In this document: positions 37,346-48,426 of the stretch, piece after piece
Numbering within the stretch: position 1 is the stretch's first letter
How the letters are laid out: the number at the start of each line of letters is the position of its first letter
From: Hedera helix
Lineage: Eukaryota; Streptophyta; Magnoliopsida; Apiales; Araliaceae
NCBI GenBank assembly: GCA_947179155.2
Contig: OX359264.1
Span: 8,534,501-8,598,500, forward strand
Direction: 5' to 3'
DNA length: 64,000 nt
Notes under the pieces: generated by a model
Databases searched by the model: none
What the model saw: the letters and a program-made list of their open reading frames with translations, nothing else
Told to the model about the DNA's origin: nothing
Made by a program: the position numbers and the translations under genes

Positions 37346-38284
37346 TACATGGAAATAAAAGGCACGTCTTATGAGTAAGGAAGAAACAATATTATTATCG
37401 AGAATCAAATAGTGATAATCCCTTACCATAGCATGTTTGAATAATGGAAGATGAAAAAGATGGTATCCCTTACCGTAGTAAGTTTTAATAATAGAAGATG
37501 AAAGAAGATGACATCCCTTACCATAATAAGGTTAAGAGTATGAAAGAAAATGATATTTCTTACAAGTAAGAAAAGAAAATGACATTCCTTACCGTAATAA
37601 ATTTAAGAGTGTGAAAAGAATGATATTCCTTACCTTGATATTGTGAAACAAGTTTATAGCCGAACAATTCCTTCCATGTTTGTAGCAGTAAAGAATCTGA
37701 CTTTTGAGTCTTCTAGAGTTTTTAAAATCTCTTTATGTTTTTAAAATAATGTTACTCTCGTAAAGATAGGCGGCATAGACTTAAGAATCACTCAATTCGG
37801 AGTTAATATGAATGAGTTATGAATTTTCAAAACTAAGACTGAAAATAGTGACGAAAATCAGAATAGGTTACGGTTTTTAGTATTTTAAGGCATGAAGATG
37901 ATTTCAGATGACCTTTCTTCCTTCTTCAAAGTTGTAGAGGACGAAAAACTGAAGAGACAGGCTTTTAATTCATTAAATTCTGACAAATAATGAATTTACT
38001 ATGATTTTTCGAAAGAGTTACTGTACATAAGAAAATTCCACTCGGGAATTCAAAGAAGAATGCAAAAGATTTCAAAACTAGGAATGACTTAAGAACACTT
38101 AGAGAGAACTTACACAAAGAAGTATTTAGAGAGAGAAAGAAAGAACAAGTAAGGAAGTTTATGAAAAATTCTTAAGTTAAGGCTTCTATTTATAGCCAAA
38201 AATCTTATCATTCATTTAATCTAAACCATTCATTTAAATATCATCTTTTAATCTACACCATCCATTTCAAATTTTATATTATCT

Positions 38285-38950
38285 TTAATCTACACCATTC
38301 ATTTCATATTACCTAATAATCACCTAACTTTATATTATAAACAAATCAATTCAATTATTCAACAATATTTCACACTTTAATCTACACCATTCATTTCATA
38401 TCACCTAATAATCACCTAACTTTATATTATAAACAAATCAATTCAATTATTCAACAATGTTTCACACTTTAATCTACACCATTCATTTCATATCACCTAA
38501 TAATCACCTAACTTTATATTATAAACAAATAACTTTATCAATTCAATTATTATGACTAATTGTTATAAATACAGTATAGTTAGCTCTTAGATATCAAGTC
38601 AATAAATTAATGAAATACAACTGTTTAAAAAACATCATAATAGAGATAACAATAATGTAAAAGAAAGCATACGTTACTGTGTAATGACAATTATTGATTC
38701 AATAATGTGAATTACTGTGCATATGTTACTGTGACAATTATTAGGTTCAATAATTTTAAAAACAGTGCAACAACAATTATTGACTCAATGATATAAAATA
38801 CAGTGTAATGACAATTATTAAATCAATAATGCAAAATACTGTGTAACAACAATTATTGAATTGATAATATAAAATATTATGCAGTGACAATTATCGATGA
38901 AATGATGCGTAACAGTTACGGTGTCAATTATCAGACCAATAATATGAGAC
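38285..38950. repeat. 92-bp and ~38-bp tandem repeats in S1
   Basis: Three near-identical 92-bp units containing CACCTAATAATCACCTAACT span about 38285-38540. They are followed by about seven degenerate ~38-bp units with CAATTATTGA..CAATAAT and ACTGTG at 38672-38950. The second set recurs in S2 at about 60284-60610. Confidence 0.8.
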
Positions 38951-39329
38951 ACTATGCACTGTAGAGTACCGTGTGTTACAGAGAATACCAAAAACTACCG
39001 TATGCTACTATTCTTTTATCACCGGTATTTTAACAGTTCCGTTGACTATTTTTATTTAAAAAGGTTATTTCTGTCGTTTTCTATATCCGACAAATATTTC
39101 GTTGTGGGGTCCACCAATAATTTGTTATTTCGGCGCCGTCGTACGGCACGAATATTCCCCGACCAAACGAATATTCCCCGACAAAGCGAATATTGTCCGA
39201 CAAAATAAAATTTGCACATAATATCCTTAACTTTTAACTTTATCGATTTAACCACTTACTGTTTCAAAAAAAATTATATATATATGAAGAAAAATTAAAT
39301 TTATATTTCATAAAATTCGGGGTCTTACA

Positions 39330-41253
39330 CTAGGTGATCAGCCTATCGTACTTCTGCGTTGTGCACAACGACTTCACTCAGGGTTGAACTCTATGGATTT
39401 ACCAGCCCTTATTTTGTTATATCAGCATGCCACCTCTCTTGGGCGCCCCTTGCGGGTTCTTTATTCATGGCTCTGACATAATTCCCCCCATTATAGGGTT
39501 GTTCACCTCAGACTTACTACGAAATTCCGCTCCAGCATAAGTTGGATTGGAAAATAAAACTTGAGTCATTTCTGACCAAAAGTGTCCAGTCAAAATAAAT
39601 GACATAGACTCACATCATTAGACTGTTCGTATATTACGAACTGAAAATCATTTCAGATTAGTTAAAATAACCGAAATTCATTTTTAGGACTTCATACTAC
39701 CGCACCGTTGCAACAGTGCGTTGAATATTCCGTCTTTTTCATCTCTACACCATAGCTTTAATGGCGTGTGATGATTTTATAAATACATTTTGATAATTTT
39801 AAATCAGTGTGTCTAGCCGAAACAATTAGCATAGACTCTTCTTTAAACGTTTCAAAATACTGAAAAATCATTTTATGACTTTGTCATATTACATCATACC
39901 ATAGTGGGCTTAAGGCAACATCAACCACTAGGTTACTCTGTATTGATGACTCCATCGTTTATCATATCTGCACTAAGTGCATTAATGATTACTAAAACAC
40001 ATTTTGATATTTTCAAAAGCACAAAAGTGCGAATTTAGCACGATTTTAAGAATTTCAAAGTCTAGCATAGCTAGAAGATTTGGAATATCCTAAAACCTCA
40101 ATTAATCACAAATTTTACTCCTCATCTTTTACAACTTAATAACTATATCTATTATAACCTTAATCTTTCTACTTAACTCTACCCACACTCGTTGTTCATC
40201 AAACTTACCACGTATTTGGGCTCAGAAACTTACCACAATCACATGGTTGAGGAGCTTGTCCTAGTCAGGCCAAAGTCGCCCATTCGCTGAGGGGCTCCAC
40301 CACATGACTATGAGTCACGAACTTACCATACGTGTCGGTTCTCAGAACACGAACTTATCTTAACAACCTCTACCTATCCGTTATACATATGAGAAAAGAA
40401 TCACCTTCTCAAAATACATATAGTGAATAGCGCGACACCAGGTTTCAATTGATTATCATTATAGGAATCCAAGTGGTCGTTAAACCAAACACAATCTCCT
40501 GCCCATACAAGAAATTGGTCAACTCAGCCACTAATCAATATAGGAAGTTAAGCGGTCGTTAAACCAAGAACAAATCCCCTGCCCATACCAAGGACTGTTA
40601 AACTCAACCACTGTATCAATATAGAAAGCTAAGCGGTTCTAAAACCAAGCACAAATTCCCCGCCCATACAAGGAATTGTACAACTCAGCCACTAATATGA
40701 GTCCTCAATTAAAAACCTACAAACCTCTAACTTCTCTTAACTTGATATGAATTTTGTCAATTCATACCTTATCACACTCAACACTTTAAGAGTCCACTTG
40801 TTACTATTTCAGTATCTTCATTGTTATAGCACCATGCTATCAACACAACCTCTTAATCATTTAACAGATCATTTGTCATTCCATGATTTTACTATGATCA
40901 TCGTGATCTTATAACACAATTGATTTCAATGTACTATTTCTCCTTTATTCTAGGATCGTTTAATTCTATCATCTTATCATTCATCTCTGATCATTTTACT
41001 GTACGATCCTTCTCTTTTTAAATTCTTGAATCAAGTGTTCCCTGATTCTTATTCCATTTATTTGGATTACACTCATTGAAGACCCTTCTTTGAATCTTTT
41101 CATATATCTATGTATCTATATAGATTTATTTCCTCCTTTATAAACTGTATATGTTCATTTCTAAACTCTATCTGAGTTTATCCTTTCACTGTCTTCATTA
41201 TATTTCCATGATTATAGCCTAAGGTACTACTACCTAAGAACTATAACCTATCA
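39330..41253 (-). other. Internal (5') region of M, non-coding
   Basis: No gag, protease or polymerase motif is seen in any frame. Three ~88-bp tandem repeats lie at about 40464-40700 (TAAACCAAGCACAAAT-type with CCCATACAAGGA). The stretch ends at the primer site. An LTR element with LTRs, primer site and polypurine tract but no genes matches the definition of a large retrotransposon derivative. Confidence 0.65.
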
Positions 41254-41265
41254 GCTCTGATACCA
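41254..41265 (-). promoter_or_regulatory. tRNA-iMet primer binding site of M
   Basis: On the minus strand it reads TGGTATCAGAGC, three bases from the end of the LTR at 41269. It fixes the direction of M. Confidence 0.9.
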
Positions 41266-41268
41266 ACT

Positions 41269-42192
41269 TGTAACGACCCCAAATCCGGGTTCCTTTAACC
41301 CTAGACTTGGTACGTCACGATACATCATCTTCATACACGTTCTATAACTAATGCGGAATATATAAACATAAATTGTTTATTCTACAACATTTCCCAAGAT
41401 TTCTAACCTTAACTTACATATATACCTTTAGATTCATAAAAAGGTTTACAAAATTACTTACATCATATAACAATTTAGTTATAATGCATAACACTATAAT
41501 CTTGTCTGTTGCTTCTGTCTCCGTCTCTCCTTGGACATTAGTATTATTCTGAAATTTGTTATCATGATATAGCAAGAGTGAGCAACGACTTTGCTCAGCA
41601 AGTTTAAATACGATAACGATATATCATGATTGAAAGAAAGAATAAGCTTTTGAATTTTCAACAATATAATAATTGTGAAATAGTACGAGTCATAATTTCA
41701 ATAATTGAATGACTAAATTAATTAATGTTGAGTGTCAATAATGACCATGAACAAATTTAACTGAACCTTATGGTAATGAAGGTGATCAGCCTTTCATACC
41801 TGATGAACACATGCAACAAGCACTATGTGCGAATCAACAATTTAAAGAGGTGGAATAATTATACAGAATTAAACCATAGCATGCTTGAAACGTAACAACT
41901 TGAGTTTGAGTTAGGAACTTGAACAATAAAATAATGTATCCTGCTCGAATATAAATTGAGTAGGGTTTGGGAAACTTGCCTGTCTGCTCAGCTACAATTA
42001 ATGTCTAGCTTTAACTAACTGGTTTTGAAAGACCTAACATTAGTAAAGTTGGTCTAATAATTAGTACAGCGTATTTGTACAACTATACGCTCATTAAGAA
42101 ACTTATCTACCACACATAAGTACTAACACATAATTTACATCAGTCAAAACAATATTATTAACCTTATAGACCCTCAATCAAATTAGGTTAAT
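41269..42192 (-). repeat. 5' LTR of M (truncated)
   Basis: It is near-identical to 19247-20168, with only a few substitutions. Similarity stops at 42192, where the Helitron H1 5' terminus resumes. The missing ~2.3 kb is the upstream part of the LTR, so a deletion removed it together with the target duplication. Confidence 0.85.
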
Positions 42193-42638
42193 GCTTTATT
42201 ATATATAATAGATAATAGATTGGATAATATCAGTTATTTATGTGTCAGAGTTATCTAAAAAATTGGGATAATAAAACGATTCAAAAAATAAATTATTAGA
42301 TAATATTAATTTAGAATTGTTGTAATATTGGGACATGTGTAATGTAATTAATGCAGGAGGAAAGTTGAGTGATGTAGTGATTGACACTTAGCAACAGCTA
42401 ATGTCAATATACAGTGTTTTAGTATACATAATAGATAATAGATATCATTCAATAATATGCCACATAAAAATTTTTAAAAAAATTAAGAGATTTAAAATTT
42501 AATGTTATTAATTAAATAATTTTAATATAGTTAATAATAAATACAATGCAGTTGATACAACACCAATTCCTTGATAATCTCCTAAATTCTTTACCTAATA
42601 TGTTATTAGATAGTATAAAACACTAATTTCACATATCA

Positions 42639-43600
42639 CTAGATATAACCCCGCGCTTTGCGGCGGAATTATTTATTTTGTTAAAAATATATATAATTAA
42701 AAATTATTTTTTGTGTGATTTAGAATAAAAGAGTTAGTCATTATTTATAGGGTGAATACAAAACATGTTTAAATCAATCACCCATCAATTTAGGATAATA
42801 CCAAATTGGAATTATAGGATATAATTGTGAGATATAATATAAATATAGAATTGCTGTAATTTTGGGATATAATATTAGTTTAGATTTGTATTAATGTGAT
42901 AATGTTACTTTTCTTGTGTGATTAAAGACTTTAAAAAAAAAATTATGCATGAATTTTTTTTGTAAATAAAGTACAAAAGCCCAATTACGGGATAATATTA
43001 TATATTTTTTTGCTTGAGAATTATTTGTAAAAAATTATGAATTCAAATTATTGGATAATATCATATATTTATGTGTCAAAGTTATTTGCAAAAATGTTAT
43101 AATAAAACAAATTCAAATTATTGGATAATATCAATTTGGAATTGTTGCAATATTGTGATATAATATAAGTTTATATTTATATGCGTGACATATTTATGTG
43201 ATAATGCTACATTGTTTTGTGTAAGTATGGAATTAAAAAAATATAGATGTAATTATAATAATTCTCAAAACCAAATTATTAGATAATATCAATTTGGAAT
43301 TTCTATAATTTCGGGATATAATATCAGTTTAGATTTGTATGTGTAACATATTTATGGGACAATATTACATTTTTTTTTGTGAGTAAGGAATTAAAAATTT
43401 ATGTGTGAAAATTATTTATAAAATTACATATTTTTGTGGCTGAAAATTATTTATAAATTAAAAATTCAAATTATTAGATAATATCATATATTTATATGTC
43501 AGAGTTATCTGCAAAAATAGGATAATAAAACAATTCAAAAATCATATTATTGGATTTTATCAATTTGAGATTGCTGCAATATTGAGATATAATAGTAAAA
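42639..43600 (-). mobile_element. Helitron 3' fragment H2 (minus strand)
   Basis: On the minus strand it ends with a GC-rich hairpin (CCGCCGCAAAGCGCGG), then GGTTATAT and CTAG (plus-strand 42639-42642) with A outside. The body (42700-43600) repeats the GGGATAATATCA theme of H1. No TC start is found. At 43621-43643 a hairpin (ACGCACA..TGTGTGCGT) of unclear meaning follows. Between this and L (43644-43838) I see only AT-rich DNA with a duplicated CTAGAAGTGGA motif. Confidence 0.6.
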
Positions 43601-43843
43601 ATGTAAATAATGATAGTTTGACACGCACAGATGTGTGCGTCTAATTAAAGGATAATTAAAAAATTGGGAACCAGAGTAAATTGGCATTAACTATAAATAA
43701 ATTACCTTATACATGAGAGAAATTGAATTTTCTTGTTGTAGAAAAAACTCTAGAAGTGGAGGTAATTGAGGACTATAGAAGATGAGGGAGATAAAGAGGA
43801 TATATAAGTATTGGTGTAGGAAAATCTAGAAGTGGATGGAGAT

Positions 43844-44672
43844 TGTAGACACCCAAATTTTGCACTTTTGGACTAACCCTGACAGGAGGGTAAAATCGTC
43901 ATTTGACCCGACACGCGGAAAAGAAGGTGGACCCCAACACCATGCCACCCCAGCGATTTACGGTCAAAGCCGCCACCACGGACAACGAGCATCCGGTCAC
44001 TTGAGGCAAGGCGAACAGTTGACCCAGAAAAGCCTGAGCCGACCACAAAAGACGACTGATGGCCACTCCACTTACAATGTTCGGGGGTCTCGCTCACCTG
44101 AAAGACAGGCACAATTGTCAAAAGCTACATCAAGTCGCAACCCTCCGAACTAGCCTCCCAGAACAATATGGCACGTTTCCCAGGGAGTTAAGGACTGCAA
44201 AAATACAGCCTCCCAAAATAATACCGCAGAAATTGGCGAATTAGGACCGCGTGGCACGAAAACCGAGAAAAGCCAGCCAGACAGCCGCGGATGCATCTGC
44301 GGCCAAAACGAGTTTCGAGGTTCGCACGGCTCGAGGAGACGGCACACGGCAGCCGAGGAAACGGCGCAGGCGGCCAGCCGCCCAGCCGCAGATGGATCTG
44401 CGGCCAGCCGCAGATGCATCTGCGGCTGCCTGGAAATGGCTATAGATCGCCATTTCCACCCGAGAGCTCGGAGAGAGAGAAGAAATTTTAGGATTTTAGA
44501 GAGAGAAAATCGCGAGGAAGAAGGAGAGGGAGCTCGGGTTGGATCAAAACTTGAGGGAAATCTCACTTTGTGTGCTAGATAGTTGAGTATTCTTGTGGGT
44601 TTGCTAGATCTTGGAATAAAAGCTCGTTTCGGTTCATCACAAGGTGAAAAAGGAGTGTTCTTTTGATGTTTC
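43844..44672 (+). repeat. 5' LTR of L (3'-truncated)
   Basis: It matches 49763-50640 apart from a few substitutions, an 8-base indel and a ~62-base insertion present only in the 3' copy. Similarity stops at about 44672, within a TTCGGTTC-rich junction. It contains the palindrome GCCGCAGATGCATCTGCGGC (44407-44426) and a one-mismatch version at 44284-44303. Confidence 0.9.
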
Positions 44673-46246
44673 GGTTCTTTTCGGTTCATCATGTCAATCC
44701 GAGTCAAAAGAACAGCAGCACTGGTAACAGTCGTAGAATGGCCCTCCATGATGACCCGGGCCTGCTCTACGATGCTATCTCTAGCGGAAAGGGCGGCATC
44801 CCGGGCTAGTACAGCGGCATCCCGCTCCGCGTAGGCGGCATCCCTCTCAGTCTCAGTGGCACTCAAAACGGACCGGAGCCGGGTACCCTCCATCGTCAAT
44901 CTTTGGATCCGATCAGTCGAGTCAAAGGAATGGGCATGAATCGAAGTGGAAACCTCCTCAACACCAGATATGGGCGCTAATCCTGAAACCTCCGGAGGAA
45001 TGATAGCATCTGAACTAGTCTCACCTGGGAAAAGTCCTCGGGAACCATCCAATACCGCGATCGGGTCAAAGTCTGCCATCTCAGGATCTCCGTGCAACCA
45101 TAGCAGATAAGAGGGCGTCTGACCAGAATGACTGTCCCCAAACTCGGCCGAGACCCTGTGTGACCAAAGATCGTATACCCTCAGCAGCTCCCTCTCCGTC
45201 TGAGGCGATATGAGAAATCGGTAATCAGCTGCTCCTGCAAAGAGATGGAGATCCTGCACCTGGTCAAACTGCCCCATGACAGCTAAGGGATGATAAGTCG
45301 TCACCCCTCTCAAGCCAAGAAGAGGGAGGAAATCAAAAGGTGGCACATGAGTCAAGAAACTCTGGAAGGAGCAATAGCCCGAATAGATCAGAAGATGGAA
45401 AGGCTCCTCAATGGCCGATAAGAACTCCCTCCATGAAGCGGTATCCGTGCATCGACGGGGACGGAATGAAAACTGCATGGCCAGGCTGTGGCTGAAACAG
45501 AACCCGTGTCGACGAAACTGCCCGATGGGTCTAAGGTGGCTCATGAACCATACATACAACAAAATGGAACTTCCCCTGAACATGCGACCAGAGAAGGAAT
45601 GACAATACGAGGCCGATAGGTAAGTCTCGGCAAGTATCATGGGAAGGATAGTATGATCCTCCTGAAGGGCCTGAACCGCTACGATAACCCGCACATCCAG
45701 AAGGTCATCCCCTGCAGGCATGTACAGAACTGATATGACACAGGCCATCAAGACATCCACTCTCAAAGCGCCCCAGCGCTCCTCAGATACTGAAAAATCA
45801 CTGGAGAATCGAGAAAAGCTATCCACCGAGCCAAATCTGTCAACCAAGAAGGGTAGAGGGACAAGGTGGCTCGAAGAAATCACAGATAGCAGAGCTGTCC
45901 TCCGCAAGCCCGTGAAAGTCAGGAACTGACGGCGCATATGGCCTGAAGTAACCCGGGCACAGGAACCATCCACAGATAAACCAGTAAAGCGAGCATACTC
46001 CTCAAGGGTGGGGGTCAGATACTCCAGCCCAAACCTGAAAACATGTCTGTCCGGGATCCAACAACTGAGAATGCCATCAACAAAGCCCGGCGGCACCTGA
46101 AATGGCAGTATAGCCAAGGAGTGTCCCAAAAGGCCCTCTGCGATAATTCGGTCGGAGGGTAGCAAACTATCCAGCCACAAGAAAAGCCTGCGAATGATCC
46201 CTGACGGGGCGCGAGGGTCCACGCGAACCACATCTATGGATGACAT
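44150..46246 (-). CDS. Antisense ORF of L: mobile-domain-like protein with coiled-coil tail, fused to LTR sequence
   Basis: The frame is 698 codons starting ATG at 46246. A CAG splice-acceptor-like sequence (TTTTTACAG) lies directly before the ATG, so it may be an internal exon. Residues ~1-440 have the look of retroelement-borne plant mobile domain / DUF7745-type proteins (CWIPDRHVFRFG, LTPTLEEYARFTGL). Residues ~450-520 form a coiled coil with repeats of ERDAA/ARDAA. From about residue 524 the frame enters the truncated 5' LTR in antisense, so the last ~175 residues are translated LTR and not an ancestral part. It is on the opposite strand to the retrotransposon and downstream of the second antisense gene. 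Function is unknown; related domains occur in transposons and in plant silencing-related proteins. The domain assignment is from memory of motifs. Confidence 0.55.
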   Translation of the reverse strand: MSSIDVVRVDPRAPSGIIRRLFLWLDSLLPSDRIIAEGLLGHSLAILPFQVPPGFVDGILSCWIPDRHVFRFGLEYLTPTLEEYARFTGLSVDGSCARVTSGHMRRQFLTFTGLRRTALLSVISSSHLVPLPFLVDRFGSVDSFSRFSSDFSVSEERWGALRVDVLMACVISVLYMPAGDDLLDVRVIVAVQALQEDHTILPMILAETYLSASYCHSFSGRMFRGSSILLYVWFMSHLRPIGQFRRHGFCFSHSLAMQFSFRPRRCTDTASWREFLSAIEEPFHLLIYSGYCSFQSFLTHVPPFDFLPLLGLRGVTTYHPLAVMGQFDQVQDLHLFAGAADYRFLISPQTERELLRVYDLWSHRVSAEFGDSHSGQTPSYLLWLHGDPEMADFDPIAVLDGSRGLFPGETSSDAIIPPEVSGLAPISGVEEVSTSIHAHSFDSTDRIQRLTMEGTRLRSVLSATETERDAAYAERDAAVLARDAALSARDSIVEQARVIMEGHSTTVTSAAVLLTRIDMMNRKEPKHQKNTPFSPCDEPKRAFIPRSSKPTRILNYLAHKVRFPSSFDPTRAPSPSSSRFSLSKILKFLLSLRALGWKWRSIAISRQPQMHLRLAADPSAAGRLAACAVSSAAVCRLLEPCEPRNSFWPQMHPRLSGWLFSVFVPRGPNSPISAVLFWEAVFLQSLTPWETCHIVLGG

Positions 46247-46463
46247 CTGTAAAAAGCAGTATCAAAAGACTATACAGGGGTCAAATTTTTCCTTTATCCA
46301 CGTATATAATAAATCATGCATCATACAAGCTATAATGGAATAAAAGGATCATCAAAGGTAAATGATTGTGCGTAAAATAAAACAAGTCCGTACATAATAC
46401 ATGAAATAAGAAATGACAATAAAACGAGCAGGTTTGAAAACAGAGGTCCTAGCCTATCAAAGT

Positions 46464-48426
46464 CTAATCAGTGAAGTCTATGCCATCAATGAAGGCATCG
46501 TCCTCAAACTGATTTGCGGGCAAATCCTGGGGAATGGAGGCCTCATCCTCAAAGTTCAGGTCTGGGCAGGAATAAGGCGGAACTGGGGCATACGATGGAC
46601 CAGAACCCGCGCCGAAATCTGACCCCTGCGGGTCTGCAGCATAGGCCTCCTCGGGATCTCGGCCCAGGCTCCGAACAAAAAGGGATAGCTGATCCACCTG
46701 CCGAGTGAGGGAGGCGATCTGGTCCGAGTGGGTGGGGGCCTTGACACACTCCATCCAATCTGCCATCATCACCGACCCATGAACCAAGTCTCCAAGGAAG
46801 TAGGTGGCACGGGTCTGAGGCCCGATAGTGCGGGGTCTCCACCATGTACTGAAGCTCTCGCTCGTGTGAGGACCGGCAGAAAGCATATATCCGTCATCCC
46901 CGGCTATCAGGTCCTCTGGGAGGTAGGCATCCGCGAACCAAGCTCTCTGTGAAGGAGGGGCGAAAGGGATACGAACCTCCCCAGTCACACATCTGATGGC
47001 GCGCTCCCCTAGATACAGCTCCCATCCACCATAGGTCAGAAATGGAATACGTCGAGTGGACAAGGCATGCTCCAGATCCGCGGCATAGCCACCGGCGAGA
47101 CCAGCTGCCAAATGATCCGCCGTGTAGGGAACTCAGGTCACATCCGCGGACGAGATCAGCTCTAACTGCAGCCGACAGTGAGTAAAGCTATCTGACACGG
47201 GGGTCTCCTCAAGAGTACTGTGGTGCCATCTACGACCCCTGGGATAAGTCTCCGGGCCGAGGGTAGTAACCGGCCGCAAGCAGGGTAGTCTCTCGTAAGC
47301 CCAGAACTGTCAAACAAAACAGGAAAACCGTAAGTAGCAGGAAGGGACAAAGAAATAGAACAGATCAAGGACTATACAATAGAAAGGGACCTACTAGCAG
47401 GAAGGGGTGGAATCCGAGCCAAGCGTCCGTCTGTCCCTCTGAGCGGAGACGAAGACCCTAGAGGAAGTAAGCAAAGGTGAAAGAGCCCCAATCGTAATCC
47501 CCGATCCGATCAACATCCCGAGTGGCTCCGACAATACTGAAATGGATAGTCGAGGAGTTGTTCCCCAGAAAACAGCCCCTCATGATAGTCAAAAACAAGC
47601 GTCGGAGCAGAAAGTCACGAGCAGTCCGGTCCGCCGGGAATGGCTCGGAGAGGACCCCTCCAATGGCATCTACAGCCAAGGCTCCCGATCGAATGCTGCG
47701 GGCCTTAAAGACTTTCTCCTGGGGAGTAAAACCCAACAAGGATCGAACAGCTGTGAGGGTGATGTCAGTCTCCAGAGGAACCCGGGGTCCAGAGAACTCC
47801 ACCCCGGTGATATAACGCCAGTCGAGAGGGGTCAGCATCAGCTCGCAGTCCAGAAGGTGAAGTGACTGTGTCTGGTGGAACCAACGCTCAGATAAGGCCC
47901 TCATATAGCCCCACGGACACCGGCGAGGGGCGATGGTGAAGAAATGTCGGAAGCCCCAAGAATCCACCATCCCCCGGTAATCAGGATGCATCGCATGATA
48001 AAGGGTGTAGATGCTGAACCAGTTTCCCCGAGGCTGGGTAAACTCAGGAACCTGTGACAGCCATCAAAAGTCAGGCATGGTAACCATACAGGGTTGAATG
48101 AACGTGAACAACAGATATACCTCGTTAGCCGCCAAGTAGGCTGAAGGGTGACTACTGAGAACAGGACCGAGCAGATCCGGTATCCTGGCACGGGCCCCTG
48201 GTAAGATCCGACGCGTGGGGGGAGGAGCCGCTGTGCCCGAAGGGCCCGCCTCTGCCTCAACTGGGGCATCCTCATCAGCATCCGGCTGAACGGGGCGAAT
48301 GACCGACTCCGCCAATCTACGAGAATGACGGGTCAGGACGGGAGCTGGAGCTGGGGTGGCCGCTCTGCGACGTCGGACACCCGCAACCCGGGGCACTGCG
48401 GAGCCACTGGGAGCATCAGGATCCAT
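46464..48426 (-). pseudogene. Antisense plant-mobile-domain gene of L, three in-frame stops
   Basis: Two exons read leftward, 48426-47395 and 47306-46464, with a GT-AG intron (47394-47307) in phase 0. The N-terminus is Pro/Ala/Arg-rich (residues 1-90). Then comes a plant mobile domain: WGFRHFFTIAP, LSERWFHQTQSLHLLDCELMLTPLDWRYITGVEFSG, and after the intron FWAYERLPCLRP and YPRGRRWH, a motif pair typical of that family. Three stops interrupt the frame: TGA 48064-48066, TAG 47458-47460 and TGA 47133-47135. Frame is kept across all three, so decay is recent and by point mutation; both TGA codons fit CGA to TGA. The acidic C-terminus (PDLNFEDEASIPQD) ends at TAG 46464-46466. The known family is found in MULE and Tat-like elements and in host MAIN-like proteins. 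The role in the element is unknown. Confidence 0.65.

Larger units (their letters stand above)
35950..39329 (-). mobile_element. Solo LTR S1 (3.4 kb, gypsy-like)
   Basis: It runs TGTGACGCCCCAAAATCTGG to GGGGTCTTACA, bounded by a perfect 5-bp duplication CTAGG (35945-35949 and 39330-39334). It matches S2 (59909-63091) in inverted orientation along its whole length. Minus-strand polarity is inferred from S2, whose GGGGGTGTCACA end resembles the LTR 3' ends of B and M. Internal tandem repeats: three ~70 bp units at 37130-37345 (CAGGCGGCAATCCGCTCCGT), three ~92 bp units at 38285-38540, and about seven ~38 bp units at 38672-38950. No coding potential. Confidence 0.9.
19247..42192 (-). mobile_element. 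Minus-strand non-coding LTR retrotransposon M, broken by two insertions
   Basis: Near-identical LTR ends start TGTAACGACCCCAAATCCGGG at 19247 and 41269. Beside the second lies a methionine-tRNA primer site (41254-41265, TGGTATCAGAGC on the minus strand). A polypurine tract lies at 35574-35590. M therefore reads leftward: 5' LTR 41269-42192, internal DNA to 35574, then the 3' LTR. Element B splits that LTR into 34086-35573 and 19247-21001. Solo LTR S1 splits the internal region. The net internal region is about 2.3 kb with no gag or pol frame, so M depended on another element for mobility. The outer part of its 5' LTR is deleted along with a few tens of bases of the host Helitron, so no target duplication remains. 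Confidence 0.75.
12102..42442 (-). mobile_element. Minus-strand non-autonomous Helitron (H1), carrying nested insertions
   Basis: Read on the minus strand, the 3' end is a GC-rich CCCGCCGCAATGTGCG hairpin-like block followed by CTAG (plus-strand 12102-12105), with A outside it. The 5' end is TCTATTATCTATTATATATA, seen twice near the high end (plus-strand ends at 42219 and 42442, each followed by T). These are Helitron hallmarks: 5' TC, 3' CTRR and A|T insertion. The body is made of ~750 bp AT-rich tandem units with no protein. A solo LTR (12753-14421), another Helitron (16830-18237) and LTR element M (19247-42192) sit inside it; without them it is only about 4 kb. Confidence 0.7.

Noticed and set aside
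44251..44491. Ala/Arg-rich plus-strand frames in the LTR of L (also 50231-50554)
   Set aside because: They are translations of the CCGCAGATG palindromes; the duplicate in the other LTR explains the apparent conservation.
46413..47865. Plus-strand frames of 64-107 aa opposite the antisense genes of L
   Set aside because: They are complements of the mobile-domain exons, whose motifs are on the minus strand.
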